From NCBI GenBank assembly GCA_026874595.1, contig CM049307.1, forward strand, positions 54,352,370 through 54,416,369: a stretch of 64,000 nt of DNA, written 5' to 3'. Made by a program: the position numbers and the translations under genes. Below the pieces are notes generated by a model. It ran no database searches and was not told the DNA's origin. It worked only from the letters and a program-made list of their open reading frames with translations. Positions 24,740 to 36,194 of this stretch are shown here, piece after piece (position 1 is the first letter of the stretch; the number at the start of each line of letters is the position of its first letter). The DNA comes from Sipunculus nudus. Its lineage: Eukaryota > Annelida > Sipuncula > Golfingiida > Sipunculidae.

Positions 24740-26690
24740 CGCAAGATGTAATACCAATTTCAGTCCCATTTATCATGTTAGATTATCACGTCAACAATTT
24801 CAACTCAGGTCAATCAATATTCCAGTCATAGTGGGTGACCAATCCATTAGGAAGCATGGTTCGAAAAAAAAGTGAAACTATCCAGACTTCACCTTTGTTT
24901 GATTGGTTTTTAATGGTAGATCATATTGCCAACAGTACTTAATATACTAGTATATAGAGAGTTGTGTCATCAGTTTTCCTTGTAGATGCCAAATTTTGAA
25001 AAACAAATATACAAAAGAAAAGGAAATAATTTATGATACAGAGAAACACCATCCAAAACTAGAAATATTCATTCTCAGGAAATGAAGCCTCCGCCATGTG
25101 GGCTGTCCTTAGATACGCCGTTTTATTTCATTCGTTGGCCCAAATTCCCATGTTCATATATATAGTGTATATGCCCCCCACAAGTGTTTGCATTCATTCA
25201 TTCGGCATGTGTTCACGGAATTAGAAACAAACCTTGACAGCACTGGTTCAAATAGAAGAACATGTTCAAGGTAAATAGCTAACCTAACCTCATAACTGCA
25301 ACTTGTCAAATAAATGAGGACACATGTCGGATTATAAGAATTTTTATGTAAAAATAATTCCATTTCCGGACCCCCCCCCCCCCCCCACGGATCGGCTTCT
25401 AGAAAGATGTTTTACCAACACAACAGAAATCGCACAGTGTTTGAATTAGTCGATTTGTAAATATCCTAAACATTTTCAGTCAATTGAAAAATTTGCTTAA
25501 ATATTGCAGAAATTCACATATGTCTGAAACATCAGTTTACTTATTTCATGGATTGAATGGAACTGATAAAGATAGTTATTTGTTTCATATATCTCATTAT
25601 TATGAAATACCGGTGGACATTTTCATTTTGTAAACCTTGTTGGGTTTTTATTTGCCTTTTTCTTCTTTCTAAATCTATGTATATTCAAAGATCAGAATAT
25701 AATATCAAGATTGAGGAGCGATCACCACAATCAAATCAGTCAGTGGTGGATGCCGGGGGGCGGGGGGGGGGGGCTGGTAGGGAACATTGTTCTAATTTTT
25801 TTTCAGATACTATTTTCTTTGCATTATTTTCAGTTGTCGTCAAACAAATATCACCCTTCCAATGTTTTGATATCAGTTTATTATCAAGTTATTGTCTCAA
25901 AATAGTTATTTACTTGGTTGTTACTGAGTCCTTATTTGTTATCTTTATTAGCCCCTATGATAATGTAATGCAAATCAATGTCGACCATTCCATTTAAAAG
26001 ATAATACTTCAGTAAAAATGCAGTATATCTGTTTTTACAGGAGCAGTATATATACCAGTTCTTATATACATATATATGATAAAGTGACATAATGGTTACT
26101 GTGCATTGTGCATTCAGTCAGGTTTTAATACTTGAGCGAAATGCTTATATTTGCTCAAACAGCTGGATGTATAAGAACGCCGGGAATTATTCTGAGAGAG
26201 AAATACCCTCTATAGATTTCTTCGCCCCCCATGTCTATCCCAGTTTTGTCGTTTATTTTTGTCGTTTATTTCAATCAGACCCCCTCAATGAAACGTCGAA
26301 ACACCTCCGTCGAATCATATTTTGTTATAACCTTAACAGGACATTGCTATAAATTTAACCGCTGCATCTTCTTTTGGTGTTCAACAACATTTGTGGAGGA
26401 AACTGTCTTTATCTATGTAAATGATGTGTTCCTGTCACATTTGCGAACTGTGTCAACCTTGCTCTCATCCACCTCTGGTTAATTTAATAGACTTTGTCTC
26501 TAACTGCTTGTCTCTGCATCTGCAAAGAAATGATCAGCTACTTGGCGGTCACAGAACACTTATTATAATCCACATATGGTTGTACGATCTATTGTAAGAT
26601 CCGTCTTGGTCGAACCCGGCTTAGATGAACACTTCGAAAATACGACTACTTTATCAAGGTCCCATTAGACGTCGTAATAATGAGGTTTTA
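24740..26690. other. Intergenic, no gene supported
   Basis: It holds a C run of about 17 (25371-25387) and a broken G run (25755-25771). Open frames up to 146 codons occur (25557-25997), but these are low-complexity, cross the G run and show no domain. Confidence 0.5.
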
Positions 26691-26693
26691 TTG

Positions 26694-26706
26694 TATATAT
26701 ATATAC

Positions 26707-26768
<62 letters not shown>
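26694..26768. repeat. (TA)n microsatellite
   Basis: Nearly pure TA dinucleotides, directly upstream of the CpG-dense element. Confidence 0.95.
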
Positions 26769-26774
<6 letters not shown>

Positions 26775-26836
26775 GGGACTAATTTCTCTTTTAATTCCAT
26801 TGGGACTAGTGCCCGTATCCGTGTTAGAACTGTTTA

Positions 26837-27424
26837 AAGCCTCGGTCACATCCCACTGCGTTCACCGCACACCTTAGAGTACCGCACGGTTTTTGGGACC
26901 GCAGGAATACTTAAGCCTCGGTCACAACTCGCTGCGGCAACCGCACACCGCAGATCACCTTTCGGTTTTAAAACCGCAGGAATACTTATGCGGCCGACGT
27001 GCGGGAACGGCACGGTGTCTTCCTCATTCTCACAGCCGTCGCACGGTTAAGTAAGCTAACCCTGCGGACGCCGCAAGCTAACCTTGCGGAAGCCGCATAG
27101 ACCCCTTACGACAGCCGCAGGTACGCCGTACGTCCCTCGGGTAGCCGAGTAGGCGTTAAAAATCGCACGGTTATACTACGACATCCGTACGTCTACTGTA
27201 CGATGCCCGTACGCAGCCCGTAGGTGGCTGCCTGACGCATGGCCGCCGCATCAACTTAAGCGCTTGCGCTAATGTCAGTTACGGTCGTTGCGGTAATGTC
27301 AGTTACGGTCGTTGCGGAGTCCCTGCGGCCTTTGAAAAATGCACGGTTGCCGTGCGTCTACCGCACGGAATAGCCCAAAACACTTGCCGTACGGCGACCG
27401 TATCCCGGTTGTGACCTAGGCTTA
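26837..27424. mobile_element. CpG-dense element built of CCGTACGG-like motifs, TTAA-flanked
   Basis: A sharply bounded GC- and CpG-rich island in AT-rich DNA. Its left terminus AGCCTCGGTCACAACTCG (26913) pairs with the right terminus CGGTTGTGACCTAGGCT (to 27422). Both sit in CTTAAG (26910-26915, 27421-27426), consistent with TTAA target duplication. A second left terminus lies at 26837, giving a tandem duplication of about 76 bp (26837-26912 and 26913-26988). The interior repeats short palindromic blocks (CCGCACGG, CCGTACGG, GCCGCAGG) over 20 times. An 18-bp direct repeat GTCAGTTACGGTCGTTGC occurs at about 27274 and 27298. Non-coding. Confidence 0.8.
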
Positions 27425-27429
27425 AGATA

Positions 27430-29280
27430 CCAAACAACTTCTCGTTTTATTTTTAAAATTAACAAAAAGTAAATTCTATCGAAGATGGAAAAAGAGTCTG
27501 ATGTTCAAATCAAATCTGGCAAGTGTTACCCAAATCTTCCTCTATCTATAAAGTTAATTACAAGGAATCCTTGTCAACGGAACAACACTGGGAACAGCTT
27601 CCCGAGGCACAGATCCTTTCACACCAGAGGAAGGGGGCCTAGCACCCGAAAGCTAGTGTATACAAGAACCTGCACAAAGCTAGTCTTGAAATAGGTGACA
27701 ATCAAAACCATTTACATTACTTTTTTTAGCAATTCAAAACTTTACATAGGAGGTTTCTAAGTACGTTTAAATAATATTTACAATCACAGAAAGGTAGCTA
27801 TGAACACTGACATCGTTTGAGATTCCAATGTAAAATGAATAGACTTAGTCAACAGTGATATGATTATTGAATGCTCTGTTTTGTCCTATATATATCTGAG
27901 TTTACTTAATCTCCCACGGTCTTCTCATACCTGGCTCAAAGGGGATGGACCTTTCACCCCTCTTTAACTAACAATGGCGTGGTGGATCTATAAATTAAAA
28001 AAAAAAGTTCTTTTTACGTGGCTGTCATTCCAAAATCTTACACAAATAGAAACAAAACTGTATCTATGGACCAATGTACCGGATATTTGTCTTGTCTCTG
28101 GGAACAGTCTTGTACGGGACGTGAATGACTATGTTTATGAATGCAGAGTTCGAACGGACGTTTAAAGACAAAATATGCGACGTTATCCTCGGGATAAAAA
28201 GCATAATCCCCTAGGCTGAAATTGGTCCATGCTCATCACTTAAATTAAAGAATGATCCTTTATTATAAACAGTTTTTTATTATTACTTATTGAATTTACC
28301 AAATATTAATGAATACATAGATCTTAATTAAATTCATTTAAATATTACATAAAAAGTTTAAAACAGACCGCAATTTTCCATGTAATTTATAATATAGAAT
28401 CTGAATATGTAACACAAAACACACACACAACAAAGACATAAAATTAATGAATAAATTGTTTATACGTGAATTTGTGTGTAGTGTATGTGCTAGGGTGTGT
28501 CTGTGTGTGTATGTTTGTGTGAGAGAGAAGAGAAAACATGCTAAATACAAAAATGATGCTCATTCACCGTGATGGTGAGAGATTAGTAGAGTTTATAAAT
28601 GAAAGGCTCCATGTCCTATTTATATATGCTACCTCTCTCTTTAATAATGACATTTAATTGATGAGGAACGTGTGACACTGGAAATGCGGGACGTAGAGGG
28701 AGAGTAATTTAAATAGGGGCATGTTCTTTATCTTCAGATAAATACCGATTCAGACATGCCTTTAATTCCAGAATAATCACTTTGGTAATTTCTTTCTGTT
28801 ATGTAATTGTGCCGAAAAGACTATATATCGCGTATCGAGTCGCTTATCTAGAAACACACCCCGCGATTGATTCTCGACTCATTTTCTCGTTCGCTCTCGC
28901 GTTCGGGCTTATTAAGGCAATGTAACTTCAAAGTTAAGTAGACTTCTTTGTAATTTTTTAAACAATAGTAACTGATCTCCATCCGTCCACGCTTTTTTCC
29001 TGACCATAGTTCCAAGCCTATGTTGGTGTGTAAAATTGAAGACAAAAGAATAGAAGGCATGTATGCTCGGACGTAAAAACGGATCACGGCGGTGACCAAC
29101 AGATCACGTCGTTGACCAATGCAAAGCACAAGGACTACAAGTTTCGTCTAAGTCACCCATGCCTCGACATTGAAAATACAGATAAACATAAACATGGACA
29201 TTAGTACAGTGAATTACTAACTCCAGGGGACCTAGAGAGAATCGCTGCAACATAAACTAACTACATCTTAAATAATACGG
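27430..29280. other. Intergenic, no gene supported
   Basis: A short open frame at 27485-27694 (69 codons) follows the CpG element but shows no domain. The rest is AT-rich with a GT-rich tract near 28480-28520. Confidence 0.5.
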
Positions 29281-29284
29281 CTAC

Positions 29285-29460
29285 TGTGATCAGGGGGAAG
29301 AGTACAGGACTCAATCACAGGTGATGAGACGTCAAAACCCAGTCGAGAGGAGGTGGATTTTTAACGATCGGCCCCACCAAGAGTGAGCGCTCTAAAGTCT
29401 TATTAGACAAGCTGTGCCTTCTAGAAGGATATTACTTGCAAACGAGTTCGCATTTGGGGG
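29285..29460 (+). repeat. Possible SINE-like fragment
   Basis: The segment GTGGATTTTTAACG...GAGTGAGCGCTC...TTATTAGACAAGCTG resembles the 3' body of the SINE-like element at 4640-4900 (GGGAGATTTTTCA, GTTGAGCGCTC, GGCTTGTCTAC). No clear B box is visible. Weak call from the shared pattern only. Confidence 0.3.
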
Positions 29461-30014
29461 GTAATCGGTCAAATGACCTAGGAATATGAATGTCACCCTC
29501 TCAGAACCTACAGATGCGGTTGTTACCGGACCTGGTTAACACATGGATAAAACGAGTGGAAGCTTGCATGTCTAACAACCCTGTTATGTCTTAAGCTTTT
29601 TAATATCGAAATAGAATTCTGTAGATATACTTTGCTTGAATAACGGAGATGGTTACATCATTCTAAAATTTATATAAAAAGTACATTCCTAAATCGAAGC
29701 CTACATATATCAGGGATCCACTGAGTCCTGTATAACTGCGTACGACTTAAGAAGAACATGTAAAAGGACTCGTTGAATATAAAGGAGTATCTAAATTATA
29801 TCAATCAGCTAAATAACCTTACCTTTGTATTCTTTATTCTGTTCACATTTTTAAATTACGAATGACTATGCCAAAACATGTAACAGTATTCCGCATATTA
29901 TTATGTAACTATATTGTAATGATTGTTCTTGGTACTACGGGCTGGTTATTCTAACACCAAATTATCATTATTTATCTGTTGTGGTTATGTCCAAAGAAGC
30001 CTGTTTCTTGGTAT

Positions 30015-30016
<2 letters not shown>

Positions 30017-30066
<50 letters not shown>
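30017..30066. repeat. (TA)n(GA)n microsatellite
   Basis: TA dinucleotides pass directly into GA dinucleotides and then CAGA-type repeats. The same TA-to-GA junction recurs at 40.47 and 50.57 kb. Confidence 0.95.
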
Positions 30067-30072
<6 letters not shown>

Positions 30073-31163
30073 CAGACAGACACACAGACAGACAGCCAGA
30101 GAGTTTGTTTTAACCGGCATTGACCTGAAACATTTTATTCGCACATATTGGCAGGCTGACAACACAAGACTGCTCGAGATCGATAGTCTCCTTCTCTCTG
30201 CCAGTGAATAAAGTAAACACTATGTGGTCGTCAAAAACATGCACCTGCTTCTTATGTACTTAATGCCAACCATGACCCTACATATTCTAATAATGGAGCA
30301 TTCGTATCTTGTTAATCTGAGAACATGCTGCAGCATGCACAAGCACGCAACAGAGCCATGTTTGTTATAACCGGTCTATGTCACTGCCTTGAAAATTTGG
30401 TAAAAACAAAAAATAGATTGAGGTGCAAATCCTAGAATTTACTGTGACTCGGGTTGAGCTTTAGAAAAAGAGCCGTGTTTGTGATCTAGTGCATACACGC
30501 ATTGTTGGAAATATAGAAAGAGAGCTGATCAACCCGTTAAAGCCCTCATTCCCCGCCACGGAAGGCTTTATAAATCTAAACACACCTTCAACGGCGAGCT
30601 TCCTGTAAGAGCTCCTGGCTCATCTCCCACTTGCCTCGACCTAACTCGCTATACTCATTCATTTGACCCAAATTTTATCAGTATGCTAATAACATATATT
30701 AATTATAAAAGACGTTTAATATGTTCCATCACATATGACTTCATATTTGCTAAATAGCGATATATACAGAACATTGGGCAACAATGGAATTTGATTATTG
30801 CAGGAATTGCGCAATAATCAAATATTATCAAAATACTTTCTTTAGCTGATACAGAACCTTTTATTGTGTAATGCTATGATGTGAAATAGACGATGAAGAA
30901 TTATGAGAGATAACCACAGTCATCTAGTTTTTATTGTCAAATTCTTGATCAGCATGTGTTTGATTGAGTTATAAAGGTTATTCTAAATACCAGTTGTGCT
31001 TGTTACATTTAATCGATCATGCTTTCAATAGAGTCAACCTATGATGACTGTTAGCATTGAGTATATACTTTAAAAGCGACAAGTTTTCTACAGACTCACC
31101 TGATATTGGTATAGACTAGTAAAACAAACCATTTATATCCTTGATGATGTAATTAGTAAGGTT

Positions 31164-31636
31164 TTAAAGGTGTCAGTTCACCTACCTTTTGAAACAGATT
31201 TTATGTGATTTCTGGCTTCCTCTGTGTATATATTAATGATCAAAGGGTAATTTTGGTTGTGAAAAGTTCTTATAATGCCTTCGTGAAGAATGTTTAAACT
31301 TGTTTATCAACAACATGTTTGTAAAAACAGCAATGTTGACAAATGGGAAAAACATGTAACGTAAGGTGGTAGGTCGTATATATGCGGAGGTAGAAAGGTC
31401 ATTTTGTTGCAAAATGCCATTTGCAAAGCTCTGGCTTATCTGACTTGCTGCTAGATGCCCTTGTTGAATTTGTTTTGATTATTTTGACAGGCTCCCGCAT
31501 ATTATAAACACGATGATATAAACAAAACAAGCAGCCTGTGTGCGGTGATATCCACGTTTTCTGGGTTTTTTTTATAAAAGCTCCAAGGGAATACCTTTAG
31601 TTTATAAAGGTCAGACAGGTGATAGGGCCCCTTTAA
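31164..31636. mobile_element. 473-bp MITE with TTAAAGG...CCTTTAA ends
   Basis: The left end TTAAAGGTGTCAGTTCACCT and the right end AGGTGATAGGGCCCCTTTAA form imperfect terminal inverted repeats, with TTAA at both outer edges. Internal blocks also pair (ATATATGCGGAGGT with CTCCCGCATATTAT). Non-coding. It resembles a common invertebrate TTAA-inserting MITE, by pattern only. Confidence 0.65.
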
Positions 31637-31642
31637 GGACTC

Positions 31643-31792
31643 AATAAATAGACGAGTAGATTAGTACTCAGTAATAAATAGACGAGTAGATTAGTACTCT
31701 GTAATAAATAGACGAGAAGATTAGTATTCAGTAATAAATAGACGAGTAGATTAGTACTCTGTAATAAATAGACGAGTAGATTAGTACTCAGT
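31643..31792. repeat. Minisatellite, 5 x 30 bp
   Basis: Five head-to-tail copies of a 30-bp unit beginning AATAAATAGACGAGTAGATT. Copies 1 and 5 share ACTCAGT endings and copies 2 and 4 ACTCTGT, while copy 3 has two substitutions, suggesting a higher-order 60-bp duplication. There are no spacers, so this is not a CRISPR array. Confidence 0.97.
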
Positions 31793-31978
31793 ACCAATTT
31801 CTATGCCATTTTCTGCCATGTACTTTCTTTGAGTAGAACACAGCTGCGATGGCTGGTATAGTTCACTTGATCATACATTTCAGGAGTTTGTATAATAATT
31901 AAATCACATATGACTAATTATTTGTTTCTTTAAGAAACAGAAGCCTTTTGATATGAAAAATTAGTGAATTATATGAAT

Positions 31979-31979
31979 T

Positions 31980-32011
<32 letters not shown>

Positions 32012-32038
32012 TCAGTATGTTTTATATATATATATATA
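31979..32038. repeat. Interrupted (TA)n
   Basis: Two TA tracts separated by a repeated ATCAGTATGTT word (32011 and 32039), i.e. a small duplicated microsatellite. Confidence 0.85.
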
Positions 32039-32039
32039 T

Positions 32040-33070
32040 CAGTATGTTATATGAAATATAGTGACCTCATTTCACCTGTGTTTATTTTATTTCGAGAGTT
32101 TTTCATTCCTTTTACCTTTCGGTCAGTCTTTTAAATATTTTTTTTTCAGTCAATGTGAAAAGTGTCTGAATTGTTTATGCCAATTTATCAATTTGCAGAG
32201 TGAATCAGGCATTTTGTGAAATGACTGAAAATTCCAGTATTGGCAGTACCCTTTGACTGTCAATAATTAATCCTAAAATACTACAATCAGCCCAAAATAT
32301 GATTATAAATTTGTCGTACCGTAAATCCTTATTCGAGTGGCAACATTGTTTTCTAACTGGGGTCTATAAAATTTTGTGACTGCTTAATGGCAAGCATGGT
32401 GCACAATCTAGGTAAGTCTTCGTCATGCAATATAAACATTACCAAGGGATAATTCATGTCAATGAAAGTTTGGTAGGAGAACACATTGAGTGGGCATCTG
32501 CTTTTGCTTCTGGTGCAGGTTAAATGGTTTGGGATATTTTGTGAAGAGCCCTAAGTATATTGATTTCGAAAGGAGGGTAGGCGTTCATCCCCGTTCGTGT
32601 GTGTACTTGTGTGTGTTTGTTCACAATACAACTCAAGCAAACATAAACGGAATCTCATGAAATGTTTTTTTTTTGGGGGGGGGGGAGGGCATTTAGGGGT
32701 AAAGCCAATGAAGAATCGACTCGATTTTGGCATGGCTCCGACACATGATCCAGATTCAGTAACGTGAACAAGTTATATAAACAAATATAGAGCCACTTAT
32801 GCAAGAATGAACCTAGGAACATGGGCTGAATAAGTGAATGCAAACACGGGGTTGGAGACTCCTAAAATAGGGACACCCCCCCCCCCCCCCCGACGTGGCG
32901 ATGCTTTGCAATTTTCAGAATGCAGATGTCTGTGTCGTGACTAAAATCACCTTATTTGTAAAACAAACTATTTGATTAAATACCTCTGTTTTGGTTTTAT
33001 TATTAACATACATGTAAAATCGGTAAATGTTACCTTCATCATGCTTTTTTATTTTAAATATGTGTTGTCC
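32040..33070. other. Upstream region/intron of glycosyltransferase A
   Basis: It contains a G run (about 32674-32685) and a C run of about 17 (32875-32891), but no open frame with recognisable content. If the acceptor at 33076 or 33085 is used, part of this stretch is a 5'UTR intron. The first exon and promoter were not found. Confidence 0.45.
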
Positions 33071-33086
33071 TTGCAGGTGTGTCAGG
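33071..33086 (+). promoter_or_regulatory. Splice acceptor(s) before glycosyltransferase A
   Basis: A pyrimidine-rich stretch leads to TTGCAG (to 33076) and then GTGTCAG (to 33085), followed by GTTTGCC. The paralogue has TTTGCAG followed by GTTTGCC at 45270-45282, so the homologous junction is CAG/GTTTGCC. This supports a 5'UTR intron in both genes, with the whole coding sequence in the last exon. Confidence 0.55.
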
Positions 33087-33158
33087 TTTGCCTCTGAACA
33101 GATTTGCCGGGATATTTCCATGACGTATTAAAACTGGTAACTTACCGTTAGAAAAATA

Positions 33159-34892
33159 ATGGCCTTTAATGAACTGGGAGCTGCAAGACATAAAACAGAC
33201 TTATATCTTTCCAAAAGAGGACGTGTTCTTGGTTTTATCATAATAGCAAGTTTGCTTACGGTATTAATTATTTACGGTTCGTACGCTACAGATATTTCAC
33301 AGAATGCACAAAAATACATATACAAAAGTACTTATAAAATAAAAGAACACATTGTTAAACTAGGAAATGTTTTAGAAAATTATATGAAGTCCAGTAGCAA
33401 TGGAGGTTGTGTAAACAGCACATCATTCCAAGGCTCGAACAAATCCAGTCTTGATATATCATGCAACTTCTCAACAATAATTACAAAAACTGAGGAAGGG
33501 GGAACATCGGATCGGGTGTTGAATGTATCCAGCCTTCATGCTCCAAGCAATTATTCGGGAAAAGAGCTAAAAAGAGCAAAAGGTGGTATAAACATGACTT
33601 TGTTTGATGCATTATGGGATAGCCATTACATTAACGGAGTGCCGGTAAAACCCACAAAGGACCTTCCACGCTGTAACGAATTTATTAAAACATTAGTGGA
33701 TCCTGTGTCACGGTTTCTGCTCCTCGCAATGTATGACCCAGGCAACTGCGCAGAAATACCAAATCCATCACATCAGTTTTTCCCAAACCTCTCCTTACAA
33801 GATGAAGCAAAAGAGCAGCTCGACCAACGTTACTCCCAAGAGCTTCCTATCATGTGCAGGAAAACTAAGGGGAAAATAGGGGATCCGAATTGGCGACTCT
33901 GTTACGGGATGCCGGAAAAATTTCATTACCGAAACTGGGTTGATCAAAGATACCTGTATTCTGGGGAGAGGCAGCATGCTCAAAATCAGCTTGGACAAAA
34001 GTGTTTTAGAAAGACTTTGGCTTTATATTTCTTACCCAAAAACATAAACCACCAAGGGGGACCAAGAAAAGTTTTGAATAACCTACTCTCTGGGTTAAGG
34101 AGAATAGGAAAACCGTACATAATTAATGCAAGGATGTTAAATAGATTTGATTATCTCTTCTCACCGGACCCTCACCACGGCTTTCTTATGTACTATATGG
34201 ATGACAAAAATGCGAAAGCATTTTTCATCGGACCGACGGTCGTCAACACCCAGTTTACCGCTTCAAGAATAAGTCCTTCTGTCAGAAGATTCGCACACGT
34301 GGTTGCTGCATCTAAAAGAGCTCTTGCATCAAACCAGTACTTTCCAGGTTTACCGCTGGAACGAAAAAATGCTGTTATAATACCTACTGGTATTGATGAA
34401 TATACTTTCATGCCAAATTCAAATATCTCAAAAGATGGCAGAAATCACTGTTTACTTTACGTTAAAGGTGGCTGTAATAACGCAGCATTGTCCCAAGTGG
34501 AAAAATGTTTATCATCACTCAGGATAAAAACAAAGAAGATAATATATGGGGGTTACACAGAACAGGTTTTCAGAGAAACTTTAGGAAGATCTATATTTGC
34601 GATTGCATGTGACGGAGCTGAAACACAAGGCATTGCATTTCAGGAAATGATGTCAATGGACGTGCCTTTATTTGTAATAAACCCAGACACCGTGCCATAT
34701 TTCAGTGACGAGGTAGGTAAAATCTTAGGACCAAATGAAGATTTATCTGCCGCACTGAAAGACTTTATTGAAAACGTAAAAAATAGAAAATACAACCCCC
34801 GACAGTGGCTTATAAGGAACCTTGGTTTAGCTGGTTCAGCTATAAATACAATAAAGGCCTTTTGCGGGATTAAAAATATCTGGAATCCTTAA
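33159..34892 (+). CDS. Type II membrane glycosyltransferase, GT-B fold, GT4-like (paralogue A)
   Basis: An intact 577-residue frame. A short basic cytoplasmic tail precedes one membrane anchor (about residues 23-40, VLGFIIIASLLTVLIIYG). A stem follows (about 45-150) with six N-glycosylation sequons (N86, N94, N103, N122, N131, N145). The lumenal catalytic region runs to the end. GGPRKVLNNLLSGLRRIGKP (299-318) fits the glycine-rich start of a GT-B N-terminal domain. IIPTGIDEYTFMPN (407-420) fits the interdomain 'PxGID..F.P' segment. ETQGIAFQE (E488, E496) is the EX7E donor-binding motif of retaining GT4 enzymes. Donor and acceptor are unknown; Golgi or ER residence is inferred. The start is fixed by an in-frame TAA 21 bases upstream. 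A poly-A signal AATAAA lies at 35082. It does not look like PIGA, ALG2 or ALG11. Confidence 0.88.
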   Translation: MAFNELGAARHKTDLYLSKRGRVLGFIIIASLLTVLIIYGSYATDISQNAQKYIYKSTYKIKEHIVKLGNVLENYMKSSSNGGCVNSTSFQGSNKSSLDISCNFSTIITKTEEGGTSDRVLNVSSLHAPSNYSGKELKRAKGGINMTLFDALWDSHYINGVPVKPTKDLPRCNEFIKTLVDPVSRFLLLAMYDPGNCAEIPNPSHQFFPNLSLQDEAKEQLDQRYSQELPIMCRKTKGKIGDPNWRLCYGMPEKFHYRNWVDQRYLYSGERQHAQNQLGQKCFRKTLALYFLPKNINHQGGPRKVLNNLLSGLRRIGKPYIINARMLNRFDYLFSPDPHHGFLMYYMDDKNAKAFFIGPTVVNTQFTASRISPSVRRFAHVVAASKRALASNQYFPGLPLERKNAVIIPTGIDEYTFMPNSNISKDGRNHCLLYVKGGCNNAALSQVEKCLSSLRIKTKKIIYGGYTEQVFRETLGRSIFAIACDGAETQGIAFQEMMSMDVPLFVINPDTVPYFSDEVGKILGPNEDLSAALKDFIENVKNRKYNPRQWLIRNLGLAGSAINTIKAFCGIKNIWNP

Positions 34893-35550
34893 TGGTATTT
34901 TATTTTATTTGTATTTTATAAGTCTTTTACATTTATTGTTTATAACAAGATTTGAAAAAAAATCATCTGTCTCCATTTCATTTATATACATTATAACTGC
35001 ATATGCCTAGGGCGACAGCTGAACACGTTAAGATCTCGTATAAGGTATAATGTCAAATATCACTACTTTCAAATGGATGGAAATAAACATATATTCATTT
35101 GGTTTGGTTGTTTAACATGAGGAAGCCACATGCGCACATCAATTATGTCTCATTAAACAGCTTTTTGGTCGCAATAGGGCAAAATCAGCATGACAGTTTT
35201 ACATTAATATAGATTAAAAACTAATTGTTTGGTAAGTATCAACGACTGGGCATAAGGAAAGTTGAATGTTTGCGGTAAAAGACCCAGTTGGCATGCTACA
35301 AAGTTCTATTCAGGACATTCGATTCTCCATGGCCCGCATGGCTTATTCACAGGTGCTTGAATTGCTATTAGTGTAGATTTCGGTTAATTATTTTACTTTT
35401 ATGGGTCTTATAACTATTACTTATCTGACATTTTCCTAGCGTTTTTCGCACAATATGGTCCATTTCGCTAAGCCCGACAGCCATGGAACATTGGTTTCGG
35501 GTAAAATTTGAAGTATATGCGTGATTGGCTGAACGGACGTTACGTCAGCG
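34893..35550. other. 3'UTR and flank of glycosyltransferase A
   Basis: AT-rich non-coding DNA with a candidate poly-A signal AATAAA at 35082-35087. No similarity to the 3' flank of the paralogue was seen beyond the stop codon. Confidence 0.55.
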
Positions 35551-36034
35551 GTGTCACCATTTGAAGACTCCAGTAGTTGTCAACATGTCAACCAATCAGA
35601 AAGCGCGTCCTCAGATGCTATATGCCATGGCTGTCAGACCTAACGACGGGAGCTTTTTGCCTGCCTATCTCAAATATAAATTATGGTGTCACCATTTGAA
35701 GACTCCAGCAGTTGTAAACATGTCAACCAATCAGAAAGCGGGTCCTCGGTTGCCAGAAGCGGATCCAGGGGAGGGGTCCAGGGGGTCCAGACCCCCCCCC
35801 TTTTTTTTTCATCCGCTGCAAGCTTTTTTTAAGGGTTTCAGACAAAAATTTACGGCCTGGACACCCCCCCCCCCCCCCCCCCTTTCCGGACCTGGTGATT
35901 TTTTTTTAGGTTTTTCATTAGTCCTCATTGGTTGGACCCCCCTTTTCCTAAATCCTGGATCCGCCCCTGGTTGCTATGCCATGGCTGTCAGTCCTAAAGA
36001 CAGGAGCTACTTGCCTGCCTATCTCAAAAATTAA
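35551..36034. repeat. Tandem ~135-bp duplication, second copy split by a MITE
   Basis: Copy 1 (35551-35685) and copy 2 (35686-35753 plus 35970-36034) share GTGTCACCATTTGAAGACTC, CATGTCAACCAATCAGAAAG, ATGCCATGGCTGTCAG and TTGCCTGCCTATCTCAAA. The second is interrupted by the element at 35754-35969. The apparent 169-codon frame across this region is a by-product of the duplication plus a C-run MITE and is not a credible protein. Confidence 0.85.
35754..35969. mobile_element. 216-bp MITE with 5-bp target duplication GTTGC
   Basis: It starts CAGAAGCGGATCCAG and ends CTGGATCCGCCCCTG. It is flanked by GTTGC at 35749-35753 and 35970-35974. The empty-site sequence is still present in copy 1 of the surrounding duplication. 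The body carries two C runs and is closely related to 23460-23659, sharing TTTACGGCCTGGACACCCCC-type and TTCATTAGTCCTCATTGGTT-type blocks. Confidence 0.9.
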
Positions 36035-36059
36035 GTAAATAATAAAGGATAGACTTAAA

Positions 36060-36194
36060 GCACTACATAACAAAGGAAATCTTATCATCTTTTTGAAGAT
36101 GAAAATCAAAATAAAAATGTTTGATCTGGGGGGGGGGGGGGGTTAAAATTGACGCGGGTGGTGACTGAGAACCATACCTTTTATTTTTTTGGCC
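36060..36194. mobile_element. Partial copy of the GGCCAAAAAAATAAAAGG element
   Basis: Matches the right half of the 38768-39075 element: ATAACAAAGGAAATC, AAAATAAAAATGTTTGAT, GTTAAAATTGACGCGGG and GAGAACCATACCTTT, ending GGCC. A G run of 14 has expanded where the other copy has G6. The left half is missing. Confidence 0.75.

Noticed and set aside
24466-24831. Asn/Tyr/Ile-rich open frames on both strands
   Set aside because: Direct translations of the TAA, TTA and TA arrays.
31643-31792. CRISPR-like array
   Set aside because: The 30-bp repeats are contiguous without spacers and the window is eukaryotic, so it is a minisatellite.
35525-36034. 169-codon open frame
   Set aside because: It is produced by a tandem duplication plus a MITE with long C runs, and its repeated segments reflect the DNA repeat, not a protein repeat.
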